Assembly (NCBI GenBank): GCA_047601665.1
Contig: JASGIT010000001.1
Coordinates: 682,001-746,000 of the forward strand
Length of the DNA stretch: 64,000 bases
Reading direction: 5' to 3'
Source of the DNA: JASGIT01 sp047601665
GTDB lineage: Bacteria > Pseudomonadota > Gammaproteobacteria > Burkholderiales > Burkholderiaceae_C
This document shows positions 1 through 8,253 of this stretch, in pieces. The notes under the pieces are model-generated. The model had not been told where the DNA came from. It did no database searches and saw only the letters and a list, made by a program, of their open reading frames with translations. The position numbers and the translations under genes are program-made. Each line of letters opens with the position of its first letter. The first letter of the stretch is position 1.

Positions 1-1
1 C

Positions 2-928
2 TGGGCGCGCTACCAACAGCGCGAGGCCGATGCCGCCAGCGCCCGCGAGATGCTGGGCGACCCCGACATGGCCGAGATGGCGCAGGAGGAAATCGCCAGC
101 GCCGGGGCCGAACTCACGCAGCTCGAAGACGAACTCCAACGCCTGCTGCTGCCCAAGGACCCCGACGAAGCGCGCAACGCCTTCATCGAAATCCGCGCGG
201 GCACGGGCGGCGACGAATCCGCGCTGTTCGCGGGCGACCTCGCGCGCATGTACACGCGCTACGCCGACGGCGCGGGCTGGAAGATCGAAATCCTGAGCGC
301 CAACGAGAGCGAGCTCGGGGGCTACAAGGAAGTGGTGCTGCGCGTGGAGGGCGACAACGTCTACGGCGCGCTCCAGTTCGAATCCGGCGGCCACCGCGTG
401 CAGCGCGTGCCCGCCACCGAGACGCAGGGCCGCATCCACACCAGCGCCTGCACCGTGGCCGTGATGCCCGAGCCCGACGAGCAGCAGGCCATCACCCTGA
501 ACCCGGCCGACCTGCGCATCGACACCTTCCGCGCCAGCGGCGCGGGCGGCCAGCACATCAACAAGACCGACTCCGCCGTGCGCGTGGTGCACCTGCCCAC
601 GGGCATCGTGGCCGAATGCCAGGACGGCCGCAGCCAGCACAGCAACAAGGCCAAGGCGCTGCAGGTGCTGCAGGCACGCATCCAGGAGAAGGAGCGCAGC
701 GAACGCGCCGCCAAGGAGGCCGCGCTGCGCAAGGGCCTGATCGGCTCGGGCGACCGCAGCGACCGCATCCGCACCTACAACTTCCCGCAGGGGCGGCTGA
801 CCGACCACCGCATCAACCTCACGCTGTACAAACTCGGCAACATCATGGACGGCGACCTGGGCGACGTGCTCACCGCCCTGCGCCACGCGCGCGAGGCCGA
901 GCAACTGGCCGAAATGGAAAACCAGTGA
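2..928 (+). CDS. prfA: peptide chain release factor 1 (5' end outside window)
   Basis: Class I release factor that hydrolyses peptidyl-tRNA at UAA and UAG. The catalytic GGQ lies in GAGGQHINKTDSAVR, and the PxT-type codon-recognition tripeptide reads PAT in RVPATETQ, which marks RF1 rather than RF2. The reading frame is open from base 2 and enters without a start codon, so roughly the first 50 of about 360 residues lie before the window. An internal ATG at 50 is not the start. The stop overlaps the GTG of prmC by four bases (GTGA), so prmC, which methylates this protein's GGQ glutamine, is translationally coupled to it. Confidence 0.97.
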   Translation, partial: WARYQQREADAASAREMLGDPDMAEMAQEEIASAGAELTQLEDELQRLLLPKDPDEARNAFIEIRAGTGGDESALFAGDLARMYTRYADGAGWKIEILSANESELGGYKEVVLRVEGDNVYGALQFESGGHRVQRVPATETQGRIHTSACTVAVMPEPDEQQAITLNPADLRIDTFRASGAGGQHINKTDSAVRVVHLPTGIVAECQDGRSQHSNKAKALQVLQARIQEKERSERAAKEAALRKGLIGSGDRSDRIRTYNFPQGRLTDHRINLTLYKLGNIMDGDLGDVLTALRHAREAEQLAEMENQ

Positions 929-1740
929 CCCTGCAACAAGCCCTGGCCCGGCAACGCGGCCTGGCCCGCATCGACGCGCAGATGCTGCTGCTGCACGCCC
1001 TGGGCCGCGACACCCACGACCGCGCCTGGCTCATCGCGCACGACGGCGACGTGCTGGAGCCGTCGCTCCAGGCCACATTTGAAACCCTGTGCGCGCGCCG
1101 CGCCGCGGGCGAGCCCGTGGCCTACCTCACGGGCCGCAAGGCGTTCTACGGCCTCACGCTGCACGTGGACGCCCGCGTGCTCGACCCGCGCCCCGACACC
1201 GAAACGCTGGTGGACTGGGCACTGGAGCTTGCATCGGCCCATGCCCGCATGGCCGACCTGGGCACCGGCAGCGGCGCCATCGCGCTGGCCCTGCAAAGCC
1301 AGCGCCCGCACGCCCAGGTGCTGGCCGTGGACGCCAGCGCAGACGCTCTCGCCGTCGCCCGCGCCAACGCCGAGCGGCTGGGCCTGCCCGTGCGCTTCGC
1401 CCAGGGCGACTGGCTGAAGGGCATCGCCGGCCCCTTCGATCTCATCGTCAGCAACCCGCCCTACATCCCCGCCGCCGATCCGCACCTGGCCGCGCTCACG
1501 CACGAGCCGCTGCCGGCCCTGGCCAGCGGGGCCGACGGTCTGCATGACATCCGCGCCATCGTGGCCCAGGCCCCCGCGCGGCTCGCGCCCGGCGGCTGGC
1601 TGCTGCTGGAACATGGCCACGACCAGGCCCCCGCCGTGCAAGCCCTGCTGCGCGCCGCGGGCTTCATGGCCGTGCAAAGCCGCCCGGACCTCGCGGGCAT
1701 CCCGCGCTGCACCGGCGGGCAATGGCCTGCAATGAAATAA
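925..1740 (+). CDS. prmC: release factor glutamine methyltransferase
   Basis: SAM-dependent N5-glutamine methyltransferase (HemK family) that modifies the GGQ glutamine of release factors. It has 271 residues, typical for the family. An SAM-binding glycine motif (DLGTGSGAIAL) is followed by the family signature NPPY in VSNPPYIPAA. I chose the GTG at 925 because it overlaps the prfA stop as GTGA and gives the expected N-terminus (TLQQALARQRGLARIDAQ). Longer upstream starts would run through prfA in another frame. The prfA-prmC pair is a classic co-translated unit. Confidence 0.95.
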   Translation: MTLQQALARQRGLARIDAQMLLLHALGRDTHDRAWLIAHDGDVLEPSLQATFETLCARRAAGEPVAYLTGRKAFYGLTLHVDARVLDPRPDTETLVDWALELASAHARMADLGTGSGAIALALQSQRPHAQVLAVDASADALAVARANAERLGLPVRFAQGDWLKGIAGPFDLIVSNPPYIPAADPHLAALTHEPLPALASGADGLHDIRAIVAQAPARLAPGGWLLLEHGHDQAPAVQALLRAAGFMAVQSRPDLAGIPRCTGGQWPAMK

Positions 1741-1765
1741 TCCCCCCATTCTTTGGAGATTCCCC

Positions 1766-2089
1766 ATGAGCGACGTTCAGCAACGCATCGACCACCTCGT
1801 CAAGACCAACGACATCCTGCTGTTCATGAAGGGCAGCGCCAGCTTCCCCATGTGCGGCTTCTCGGGCCGCGCCGTGCAGATCCTCAAGGCCTGCGGCGTG
1901 GACCCCAAGAGCATCGCCACCGTCAACGTGCTCGACGACCAGGAAATCCGCCAGGGCATCAAGGATTACAGCCACTGGCCCACGATCCCGCAGCTCTACG
2001 TGAAGGGCGAATTCATCGGCGGCTCGGACATCATGATGGAGATGTACGAATCGGGCGAACTGCAGCAGGTGCTGGGCGCGCAGGGCTGA
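1766..2089 (+). CDS. grxD: monothiol glutaredoxin, Grx4 family
   Basis: Monothiol glutaredoxin of 107 residues that, in this family, binds and transfers [2Fe-2S] clusters, often with BolA-type partners. The CGFS active site has its single cysteine near residue 30 (SASFPMCGFSGRA). The conserved WPTIPQLYVKGEFIGG glutathione-binding stretch follows. A GGAG ribosome site precedes the ATG. It lies 25 bp after prmC and ends in a clear hairpin terminator. A bolA-family gene occurs elsewhere in the window at 49632-49871. Confidence 0.96.
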   Translation: MSDVQQRIDHLVKTNDILLFMKGSASFPMCGFSGRAVQILKACGVDPKSIATVNVLDDQEIRQGIKDYSHWPTIPQLYVKGEFIGGSDIMMEMYESGELQQVLGAQG

Positions 2090-2113
2090 TTCGCAGACCA
2101 CGGCCCATACAAC

Positions 2114-2148
2114 AATGCCGTTCACTCGCGGGAGTGAACGGCATTTTT
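2114..2148 (+). terminator. intrinsic terminator after grxD
   Basis: A perfect 14-bp inverted repeat (2114-2127 and 2132-2145) with a GCGG loop is followed by a T run. It starts 25 bases after the grxD stop and closes the prfA-prmC-grxD transcript. Confidence 0.9.
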
Positions 2149-2205
2149 GTTTCCGGGCTCGAAAAACCGCTGGGGCGGGGGATCAAGCGGCCTCAGGGTA
2201 TTTTT

Positions 2206-2242
2206 GGCCTGTAGCGCTTGATCCACGGGCGCAGGTAGCTAT
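2206..2242 (+). repeat. R1 repeat copy 1 (grxD / cytochrome junction)
   Basis: 37-bp dispersed element. The family consensus starts GGCCTCC, has inverted arms CCAGCGCTT and AAGCGCTGG around a 7-base loop, and ends CAGCTAT. This is a diverged copy between two convergent genes, and the arms are imperfect. It is followed by the A/T-rich ATTTTCAATAG tail often seen after the element. Confidence 0.75.
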
Positions 2243-2268
2243 ATTTTCAATAGCAACCGCCCCGACAC

Positions 2269-3624
2269 TCAATGCGCCGCCGCGGCGCGGGCCTGGGCGG
2301 CCTGGGCGGCGGTGACGGCGCTGCCCCGGTTGCCCCAGCCGCCGCGCACGAAGGTGGCGAGCGCTGCCGCTTCTTCGTCGTTCAGGCGGTCTGCGTAGCC
2401 TTGCATGACCAGGTGCATCGGGCGCTTGTCGGTCGATGGCGAGGCGGTGCCGTGCAGGATGACGGACAGCAGCGCGGCCGGGTCCTTGCCGTTGGCCTGG
2501 GCGTTGCCTTGCAGCTCGGGGAAGATGCCGGGCGCGCCCTTGCCGCTGGCGAAGTGGCAGGCGGCGCAGTTGTCCAGGTACAGACGCGCGCCCAGCGGCA
2601 TGTCGGGCGATGCCTCGGTCAGCAGCTTGGCGGTGGCGGCGCCCTGGGCGTCGGCGGGCGGCACGGCGATGGAGCGCGGACCGGGGCTGGCGAAGCCGTC
2701 GGCCACCGCTTGCACCGGCTGGCCGTCCATGCCCTTGAGGAACGTGGCCATGGCCTTGACGTCGTTGTCGGTCAGGTATTGCAGCGAATGCTCGATGGCC
2801 AGCGCCATTTCGCCGTTGGCCACCGCGTGGGCGTTGCGGCCGGTGGAGAGGTACGCGGCCAGTTCTTCCGGCGTCCAGCGGCTGATGGAGGCATTGGGGC
2901 CGCGCAGCGCGGGCGCGTTCCAGCCGGCGACGTTGCCGCCGGTGAGGAAGTTGCCGTCGCCCAGCCGCTTGCCGTCCTGCGCCATGAAGCTGGTGCGCGG
3001 GCTGTGGCAGGCGGCGCAGTGGCCCGCGCCTTCGACCAGGTAGCGGCCGCGCGCCTGCAGGTCGGCGCTGTCCACAGGCTTCAAGTCGGCGTTGCCCGAG
3101 AGCGCCAGCCAGTTCCAGGCGCGGATGCCGAAGCGCAGGTTGAATGGGAAGCCCAGCTGCGTCTCCTGCACCTTGCTGCTGACCGGGGGCACGTCGTGCA
3201 TCAGGTAGTCGTAGAGCGCGCGGAGGTCGCTCTCGCTCATCAGCCGGTAGTTCTCGTACGGCATGGCCGGGTACAGGTGCTTGCCGTCGGCGGAGATGCC
3301 ATCGACCAGCGCGGCGCGGAACTGGTCGAGCGTCCAGTTGCCGATGCCGGTGTCCTTGTCGGGCGTGATGTTGGACGACCAGATCGTGCCCATCGGGCTG
3401 GCGATGGCGAGGCCCCCCGCGAGCGGCTGGCCGCCCTTGGCGGTGTGGCAGGCGGCGCAGTCGGCCGCGCGCATGACGTACTGGCCGCGGCCGGGCTCGG
3501 CCTTCCAGTCGGCGGGTAGGGTTTCATTGGGCGGCGTGCGCTTGACGGGCACGGCAATGAGCGCCACCGTGGCGATGATCGCCAGCACGATGAGGGCGAT
3601 GAGGATGCGGAATGCTTTTTTCAT
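2269..3624 (-). CDS. triheme cytochrome c subunit of membrane-bound FAD dehydrogenase
   Basis: Periplasmic, membrane-anchored electron carrier of 451 residues. An N-terminal hydrophobic segment (about residues 5-26) precedes three CAACH haem c sites at about residues 56-60, 203-207 and 353-357. That is the three-domain layout of cytochrome subunits of gluconate, sorbitol, alcohol and FAD-glucose dehydrogenases, which pass electrons to ubiquinone. It is last in an operon after the small and GMC subunits; the GMC stop lies 16 bp upstream of its start. The substrate cannot be told from this subunit. Confidence 0.9.
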   Translation of the reverse strand: MKKAFRILIALIVLAIIATVALIAVPVKRTPPNETLPADWKAEPGRGQYVMRAADCAACHTAKGGQPLAGGLAIASPMGTIWSSNITPDKDTGIGNWTLDQFRAALVDGISADGKHLYPAMPYENYRLMSESDLRALYDYLMHDVPPVSSKVQETQLGFPFNLRFGIRAWNWLALSGNADLKPVDSADLQARGRYLVEGAGHCAACHSPRTSFMAQDGKRLGDGNFLTGGNVAGWNAPALRGPNASISRWTPEELAAYLSTGRNAHAVANGEMALAIEHSLQYLTDNDVKAMATFLKGMDGQPVQAVADGFASPGPRSIAVPPADAQGAATAKLLTEASPDMPLGARLYLDNCAACHFASGKGAPGIFPELQGNAQANGKDPAALLSVILHGTASPSTDKRPMHLVMQGYADRLNDEEAAALATFVRGGWGNRGSAVTAAQAAQARAAAAH

Positions 3625-3640
3625 GGCTCATTCCGTCCCA

Positions 3641-5428
3641 TCAGACCAGCGGACGCGGGTTGCGCAGGTACTGGGTGCGGATGGCGTGCACCGTCCAGTA
3701 CGCCAGGCCGCCGACCATGCCGGTCGGGTTGTACTGGGTGTTCTGCATGAAGTTGCCCGCGCCGAAGACGAAGACGTTGTGCTTATCCCAGGCCTGGCAG
3801 TAGCGGTTGACCACGCCTTGCGCGGGCGTCTCGGACATGATGTGGCCGCCAGTGTTGTGCGTGGTCTGGTAGGGCCGCACGTCGAACTGCGCGCCCGGGC
3901 CCTTGAAGCCGAGCTGCAATATGTCGGGCTTCATCGCCTTGGCGATGGGCTCGGCCTGGGCCTTCATGTACTGGTTCATCTTCAGGTCGTTGTCCTGCCA
4001 GTTGAAGGTCATGCGCATCAGCGGGCGGCCATGCGGGTCCTTGTAGGTCGGGTCCAGGTCCAGGTGGTTGGCGCGGTAGGACATGTGCGAGCCGTGCGTG
4101 CCGATCGACATGCTGTGGCCGTACCACTCGCCGATGGCCTTCTTCCAGCCCGCGCCCCAGCCGGGCGTGCCCGGCGGCAGCGCCATCGAGCGGATCGGCT
4201 GGCCGTTGAAGGTGCCCGCGCGCCAGTACGCGCCACCGATGAAGCCGAGCTTGCCGAAGTCGTTCTGGTTGACGCTGAAGTCGTCGATGCAGATGCCGTT
4301 GGCGCCGTGGCCGATGAAGGGGTTGAAGTTCGCGTCCTTGTAGAACAGCGTCGCGCCGCCGTTCATCTGGTAGGCGTAGTTCTTGCCGGTGACGCCTTCA
4401 TTGGTCGCCGGGTCGTAGGGCTTGCCGATGCCCGACAGCAGCAGCAGGTGCACGTTGTTGAGCGGGAAGGCACACAGCAGCACCAGATCGGCGGGCTGGA
4501 AGACGACCTCCTGCGTCGCCTCATCGAAGTAGGTCACGCCGGTGGCCGTCTTGCCGTCGTCCGACGATTCGATGCGCAGCACCTCGGCATGGGTCTTGTA
4601 GTGGAAGTTGGGCTTGCGCTTGAGCGCATCGAGGATGCAGGTCTGCGGCGACGACTTGGAATACTGGTAGCAGCCGTAGCGCTCGCAGAAACCGCAGAAG
4701 TTGCACGGCCCCATCTGCATTCCGTAGGTGTTGACGTAGGCCGTCGATGCGATGGCCGCCGGCGCGGGAAACGGGTGGTAGCCCAGCTCCTTGGCGGTCT
4801 TGCCGAACAGCGTCGCGTCATACGTGGCGGGCTGCGGCGGCATCGGGTATTCCTCGGAGCGCCAGCCCTCGAACGGGTTGCCGCCTTCCTGGATCTGCCC
4901 CTTGAGGTTGCCCGCCTTGCCCGAGATGCCGGCCATGCGGTCGAACTGGGTGAAGTACGGCTCCAGCTCGTCGTAGCTGACGGGGTAGTCCATCAGGTTC
5001 ATGCCCTCGGGGATGATCTTCTCGCCCCACTTCTCGCGCACGTAGGTGCGCAGCTTGATCTCCTCGGGCTGCGGGCGCCAGAGCAGGCCGTTCCAGTGCG
5101 TGCCCGCGCCGCCGACGCCATTGGCCGGCAGGAACGAGCCCATCGAGCGGTAGGGCAAGGCGACCTCGCTCTCGTTGCGGCGCACGGTCACGGTCTGCTG
5201 GCGCGGGTGCTGCATGTTCTTGAGGCGCACGCCCCATTCGAGCTCGTCGATCTGGTTCGGGTACTTGAACTCGGGCACGGTGTTCTGGTCGCGGCCGCGC
5301 TCGAGCGCCAGGATGTCCAGCCCTTCGGCCGACAGCTCCATCGCGGCGATCGCGCCCGTCCAGCCCAGGCCGACGACGACCACGTCCCTTTTCTTGTCGG
5401 TGCGGGTTGCTGTGTTCGCCATGGTCAT
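3641..5428 (-). CDS. GMC-family FAD dehydrogenase, catalytic subunit with Fe-S cysteines
   Basis: Flavoprotein of 595 residues. The N-terminal Rossmann motif GLGWTGA is near residues 20-26 and the C-terminal catalytic His/Asn region is THNTGG...NPTG. Four cysteines at about 242, 245, 248 and 253 (PCNFCGFCERYGC) match the 3Fe-4S cluster region of FAD-dependent glucose dehydrogenase alpha subunits; plain GMC oxidases lack it. It has no signal peptide of its own, so export with the Tat-signal small subunit is likely. The ATG overlaps the small-subunit stop (ATGA); a second ATG at 5422 is possible. Substrate (glucose, gluconate, sorbitol or other) is unassigned. Confidence 0.9.
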   Translation of the reverse strand: MTMANTATRTDKKRDVVVVGLGWTGAIAAMELSAEGLDILALERGRDQNTVPEFKYPNQIDELEWGVRLKNMQHPRQQTVTVRRNESEVALPYRSMGSFLPANGVGGAGTHWNGLLWRPQPEEIKLRTYVREKWGEKIIPEGMNLMDYPVSYDELEPYFTQFDRMAGISGKAGNLKGQIQEGGNPFEGWRSEEYPMPPQPATYDATLFGKTAKELGYHPFPAPAAIASTAYVNTYGMQMGPCNFCGFCERYGCYQYSKSSPQTCILDALKRKPNFHYKTHAEVLRIESSDDGKTATGVTYFDEATQEVVFQPADLVLLCAFPLNNVHLLLLSGIGKPYDPATNEGVTGKNYAYQMNGGATLFYKDANFNPFIGHGANGICIDDFSVNQNDFGKLGFIGGAYWRAGTFNGQPIRSMALPPGTPGWGAGWKKAIGEWYGHSMSIGTHGSHMSYRANHLDLDPTYKDPHGRPLMRMTFNWQDNDLKMNQYMKAQAEPIAKAMKPDILQLGFKGPGAQFDVRPYQTTHNTGGHIMSETPAQGVVNRYCQAWDKHNVFVFGAGNFMQNTQYNPTGMVGGLAYWTVHAIRTQYLRNPRPLV

Positions 5429-6132
5429 GCCCTTTCACCGCTGATGGACACGGGGCCCAGCGGGTATTTCTTGTTGTGCTGATCGACCCATTCGCGGAAC
5501 GACGCGCGCGCGCCGGGGAAGCCGATGTACTTCCACGACACCATGTGGTGGTTGCCGCCGTGGCGCGGGTCGGCGAAGTAGCCTTCCTTGGTGTTGGCCA
5601 GCAGGGTGCTGAAGAAGATGCTCAGCTCGGGCGCGAGCTTGGCCTCGCCCTTTTGCAGCCCGGTCAGCGCCTCGTCCTGCTGCGCGGCGTCGAGCTGGGC
5701 GAAGGACTTGGACCAGCGCAGTTGGCACCAGGCATCGACGGCGGGGATCGCCTGGCGGTAGAGCTGCGCGGGCGTGAGCGGCGTCTGCCAGCCGCGATCG
5801 GGCGCAGCGGTCGGGTCGTGCGGGCCTTCCATGTACCAGATGCCGGCGTTGCCGTAGTCGCCGGCCAGCTGCCGGTCGATGAAGATGGGCACCTGAGCCT
5901 CCAGCGCGCCGGGGCCATCGCCGTCGGACGGAATCAGCCGCGCCACCGCCGCCATGATGAAGGCCCACTCATTGGGCTTCAGGTAGACCGGCTTGTAGGC
6001 GTTCAGCGTGACGTCCTTGTCTTTGAGGTCATTGGGGTTGGCATGCAGCGCGGCCGCGCCCGCCAACGCCGCACCCGCGCCTGACGAGATCAGGAACGTG
6101 CGGCGATTCGATCGCCAGGGGTTGTCAGACAT
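5425..6132 (-). CDS. gluconate 2-dehydrogenase subunit 3 family protein (Tat signal)
   Basis: Small subunit of 235 residues of the membrane FAD dehydrogenase, of the gluconate 2-dehydrogenase subunit 3 family. The N-terminus SNRRTFLISSGAGAALAGAA is a twin-arginine signal, so the folded complex should leave through TatABC, whose genes lie at 35941-37509. In FAD-glucose dehydrogenase the equivalent subunit is needed for maturation and export of the flavin subunit. It is first in the operon and overlaps the GMC gene by four bases. Confidence 0.88.
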   Translation of the reverse strand: MSDNPWRSNRRTFLISSGAGAALAGAAALHANPNDLKDKDVTLNAYKPVYLKPNEWAFIMAAVARLIPSDGDGPGALEAQVPIFIDRQLAGDYGNAGIWYMEGPHDPTAAPDRGWQTPLTPAQLYRQAIPAVDAWCQLRWSKSFAQLDAAQQDEALTGLQKGEAKLAPELSIFFSTLLANTKEGYFADPRHGGNHHMVSWKYIGFPGARASFREWVDQHNKKYPLGPVSISGERA

Positions 6133-6326
6133 CGTGGAGTCCTTCGTTATATGTAGTTATGGTGTCACGGCACCGATCCGCCGCGCGCTGAACATAGGAC
6201 AAAACGCCGCCATGTGCTGTCACTCGGGTTTTGGGGGGCTGCTCAAAACCGTGCGGCGGCAGCCCCGCAGCCCGCCGGGGCACTACACTTGCCTCGCGCA
6301 CCGGCGGCCCGCGCCTGCCCTCCCCC

Positions 6327-7628
6327 ATGACCCCGCTCCAAAGCCTTCTCGCCCTGCTCCTGCTGATCGCCGTCAGCTCGTTTTTCTCGATCGCCGAAAT
6401 TGCACTGGCCGCGTCGCGCAAGCTGCGCCTGCGCCAGATGGCGGACGCTGGCGACAAGCGCGCCGAGTTGGTCATCCGCACGCAAGAGCATCCGGGCGAG
6501 TACTTCACCGTGGCGCAGATCGGCGTGAACGCCGTGGCCATCCTGGGCGGCGTGGTGGGCGAAGGCGCGCTCACGCCCTTCTTCTCCGCCTGGCTGGAGC
6601 CCTGGCTGTCCGCCGAGCGCGCGGGCACGGTGGGCTTTCTGGCCTCGTTCACGATCGTCACGGCGCTGTTCATCCTGCTGGCCGATCTGCTGCCCAAGCG
6701 CCTGTCGATGGCCGAACCCGAGCGGCTGGCCGTGCGCGTCAGCCTGCCGATGCAGTGGCTCTCGGCTCTGTTCAAGCCGCTGGTGTGGCTGTTCAACCGG
6801 CTGGCGGACGGCCTGGCGCGGCTGCTGGGTCTGACCACGGTGCGCGACGAGCGCATCACGCCCGAGGACATCCTGGCCATGACCGAGGCCGGCGCGCGCG
6901 CCGGGGTGCTGGCCGAGCAGGAGCAGCAGGTGATCGCCAACGTGTTCGAACTGGACTCGCGCACCGTCGGCTCGGCCATGACGCAGCGCGACCGCATCGC
7001 CTTCTTCCTGCGCGATGAGCCCGACTCCGTGATCCGCCTGCGCATCGCCGCCGAGCCCTTCTCCACCTACCCCGTGTGCGAGGGCGACATCGACCACGTG
7101 GTGGGCTACGTGGACGCCAAGGACCTGTTCCAGCGCGTGCTGAACAACCAGCCCATCTCGCTGGCCGACGACGCCCTGGTGCACAAGGCGCTGATCGTGC
7201 CTGACCGCCTCACGCTGGCCGAGGCGCTGGAGCAGTTCCGCCAGGCGCACGAGGACTTCGCGGTGATCGTGAACGAGTACAGCCTGGTGGTGGGCGTGGT
7301 CACGCTCAACGACGTGATGAGCACGGTGATGGGTGACCTGGTCGGCCCGGCGGACGAGGAGCAGATCGTGCGCCGCGACGAGAACTCCTGGCTCATCGAC
7401 GGCGTGACGCCCATCGAGGACGTGCTGCGCGCGCTGGGCCTCGACGCCCTGCCCCACGCCGAGGAATACGAAACCCTCGCGGGCTTCCTGATGGTGATGC
7501 TGCGCCGCGTGCCGCGCCGCACCGACAGCGTGAACTGGGACGGCTACAAGTTCGAGGTGCTGGACGTGGACAGCTACCGCATCGACCAGGTCATGGTGTC
7601 GCGGCTGGCAGCCCCGCCTGCGCCGTGA
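6327..7628 (+). CDS. CNNM/CBS-domain membrane protein (CorC/HlyC family)
   Basis: Inner-membrane protein of 433 residues. An N-terminal DUF21/CNNM transmembrane domain (about residues 1-190, starting LLALLLLIAVSSFFSIAEIA) is followed by a CBS pair and a C-terminal CorC_HlyC domain. Relatives are linked to magnesium or cobalt transport, and the old label haemolysin is misleading. I chose the ATG at 6327 over a longer frame from 6231 because the transmembrane domain begins at once. It is divergent from the dehydrogenase operon. Its last 38 bases overlap the 3' end of the convergent transglycosylase gene. Confidence 0.88.
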   Translation: MTPLQSLLALLLLIAVSSFFSIAEIALAASRKLRLRQMADAGDKRAELVIRTQEHPGEYFTVAQIGVNAVAILGGVVGEGALTPFFSAWLEPWLSAERAGTVGFLASFTIVTALFILLADLLPKRLSMAEPERLAVRVSLPMQWLSALFKPLVWLFNRLADGLARLLGLTTVRDERITPEDILAMTEAGARAGVLAEQEQQVIANVFELDSRTVGSAMTQRDRIAFFLRDEPDSVIRLRIAAEPFSTYPVCEGDIDHVVGYVDAKDLFQRVLNNQPISLADDALVHKALIVPDRLTLAEALEQFRQAHEDFAVIVNEYSLVVGVVTLNDVMSTVMGDLVGPADEEQIVRRDENSWLIDGVTPIEDVLRALGLDALPHAEEYETLAGFLMVMLRRVPRRTDSVNWDGYKFEVLDVDSYRIDQVMVSRLAAPPAP

Positions 7629-8253
7629 GCAGGGGCGGCGGAAACGTCCAGTTGCGCTGCGCGGCGAACACCGCGTCCGGATACTGCGGCTTGCCCCGGC
7701 TGCCGTTGTAGCGGCCCAGGGCCATGAACAGGTCGCCGCGCTCGCGGTCGATGTAGTGCCGCAGGATCACGCAGCCAAAGCGCAGATTGGTCTGCATCTG
7801 GAACAGCTTGCCCGCGTCGCCGTCGCCGATCACGCGCGTCCAGAACGGCATGACCTGCATGTAGCCGCGCGCGCCCACGCTCGACACGGCGAACTTGCGG
7901 AACGCGCTCTCCACCTGGATCAGCCCGAGCACCAGCGACACGTCCAGCCCCGCGCGCTTGGATTCGTACCACACGGTCTGCAGGATGTCGCGCCGCAGCG
8001 CCCATTCGGGCAGGCGGCGGCGCAGGCGCTCGCTCATGGCGCCCAGCCAGCGCAGGTAATAGAGGCGCGCCTCGGTGGTGGCGAATTCGGGCTCGGGCGG
8101 GGCCTGATTGGCAATGGCGGAACTGAGCGCGGTGCGCACCGCATCGGCCAGGGGCTCTTCCAGTTGGCCGCCTGCGTGGGCGGCAGTGGGCGCCGCCAGC
8201 CATGCCGCCAGAGCCCCCAAGCAGGCACGGCGCGGAACGCCCTGCGGGCTCAT
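7591..8253 (-). CDS. lytic transglycosylase, SLT domain
   Basis: Secreted peptidoglycan lytic transglycosylase of 220 residues. A signal peptide ends near AAHA (about residue 27). The Slt-type catalytic glutamate is about residue 115 in LIQVESAFRKFAVS, followed by GARGYMQVMPFW and a C-terminal ALGRYNGSRGK substrate-cleft motif. The start overlaps the proS stop as ATGA, so it is coupled to proS. The 3' end overlaps the convergent CBS gene by 38 bp. Confidence 0.92.
   Translation of the reverse strand: MSPQGVPRRACLGALAAWLAAPTAAHAGGQLEEPLADAVRTALSSAIANQAPPEPEFATTEARLYYLRWLGAMSERLRRRLPEWALRRDILQTVWYESKRAGLDVSLVLGLIQVESAFRKFAVSSVGARGYMQVMPFWTRVIGDGDAGKLFQMQTNLRFGCVILRHYIDRERGDLFMALGRYNGSRGKPQYPDAVFAAQRNWTFPPPLLTAQAGLPAATP

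Noticed and set aside
3263..5482. 739-codon open frame on the plus strand
   Set aside because: It is the antisense shadow of the GMC dehydrogenase. The encoded protein has composition typical of high-GC antisense frames and no recognisable domain.
6227..6250. GGTTTTG/CAAAACC inverted repeat upstream of the CBS gene
   Set aside because: A 7-bp stem with a 10-base loop and no T run; no clear role as terminator or operator.
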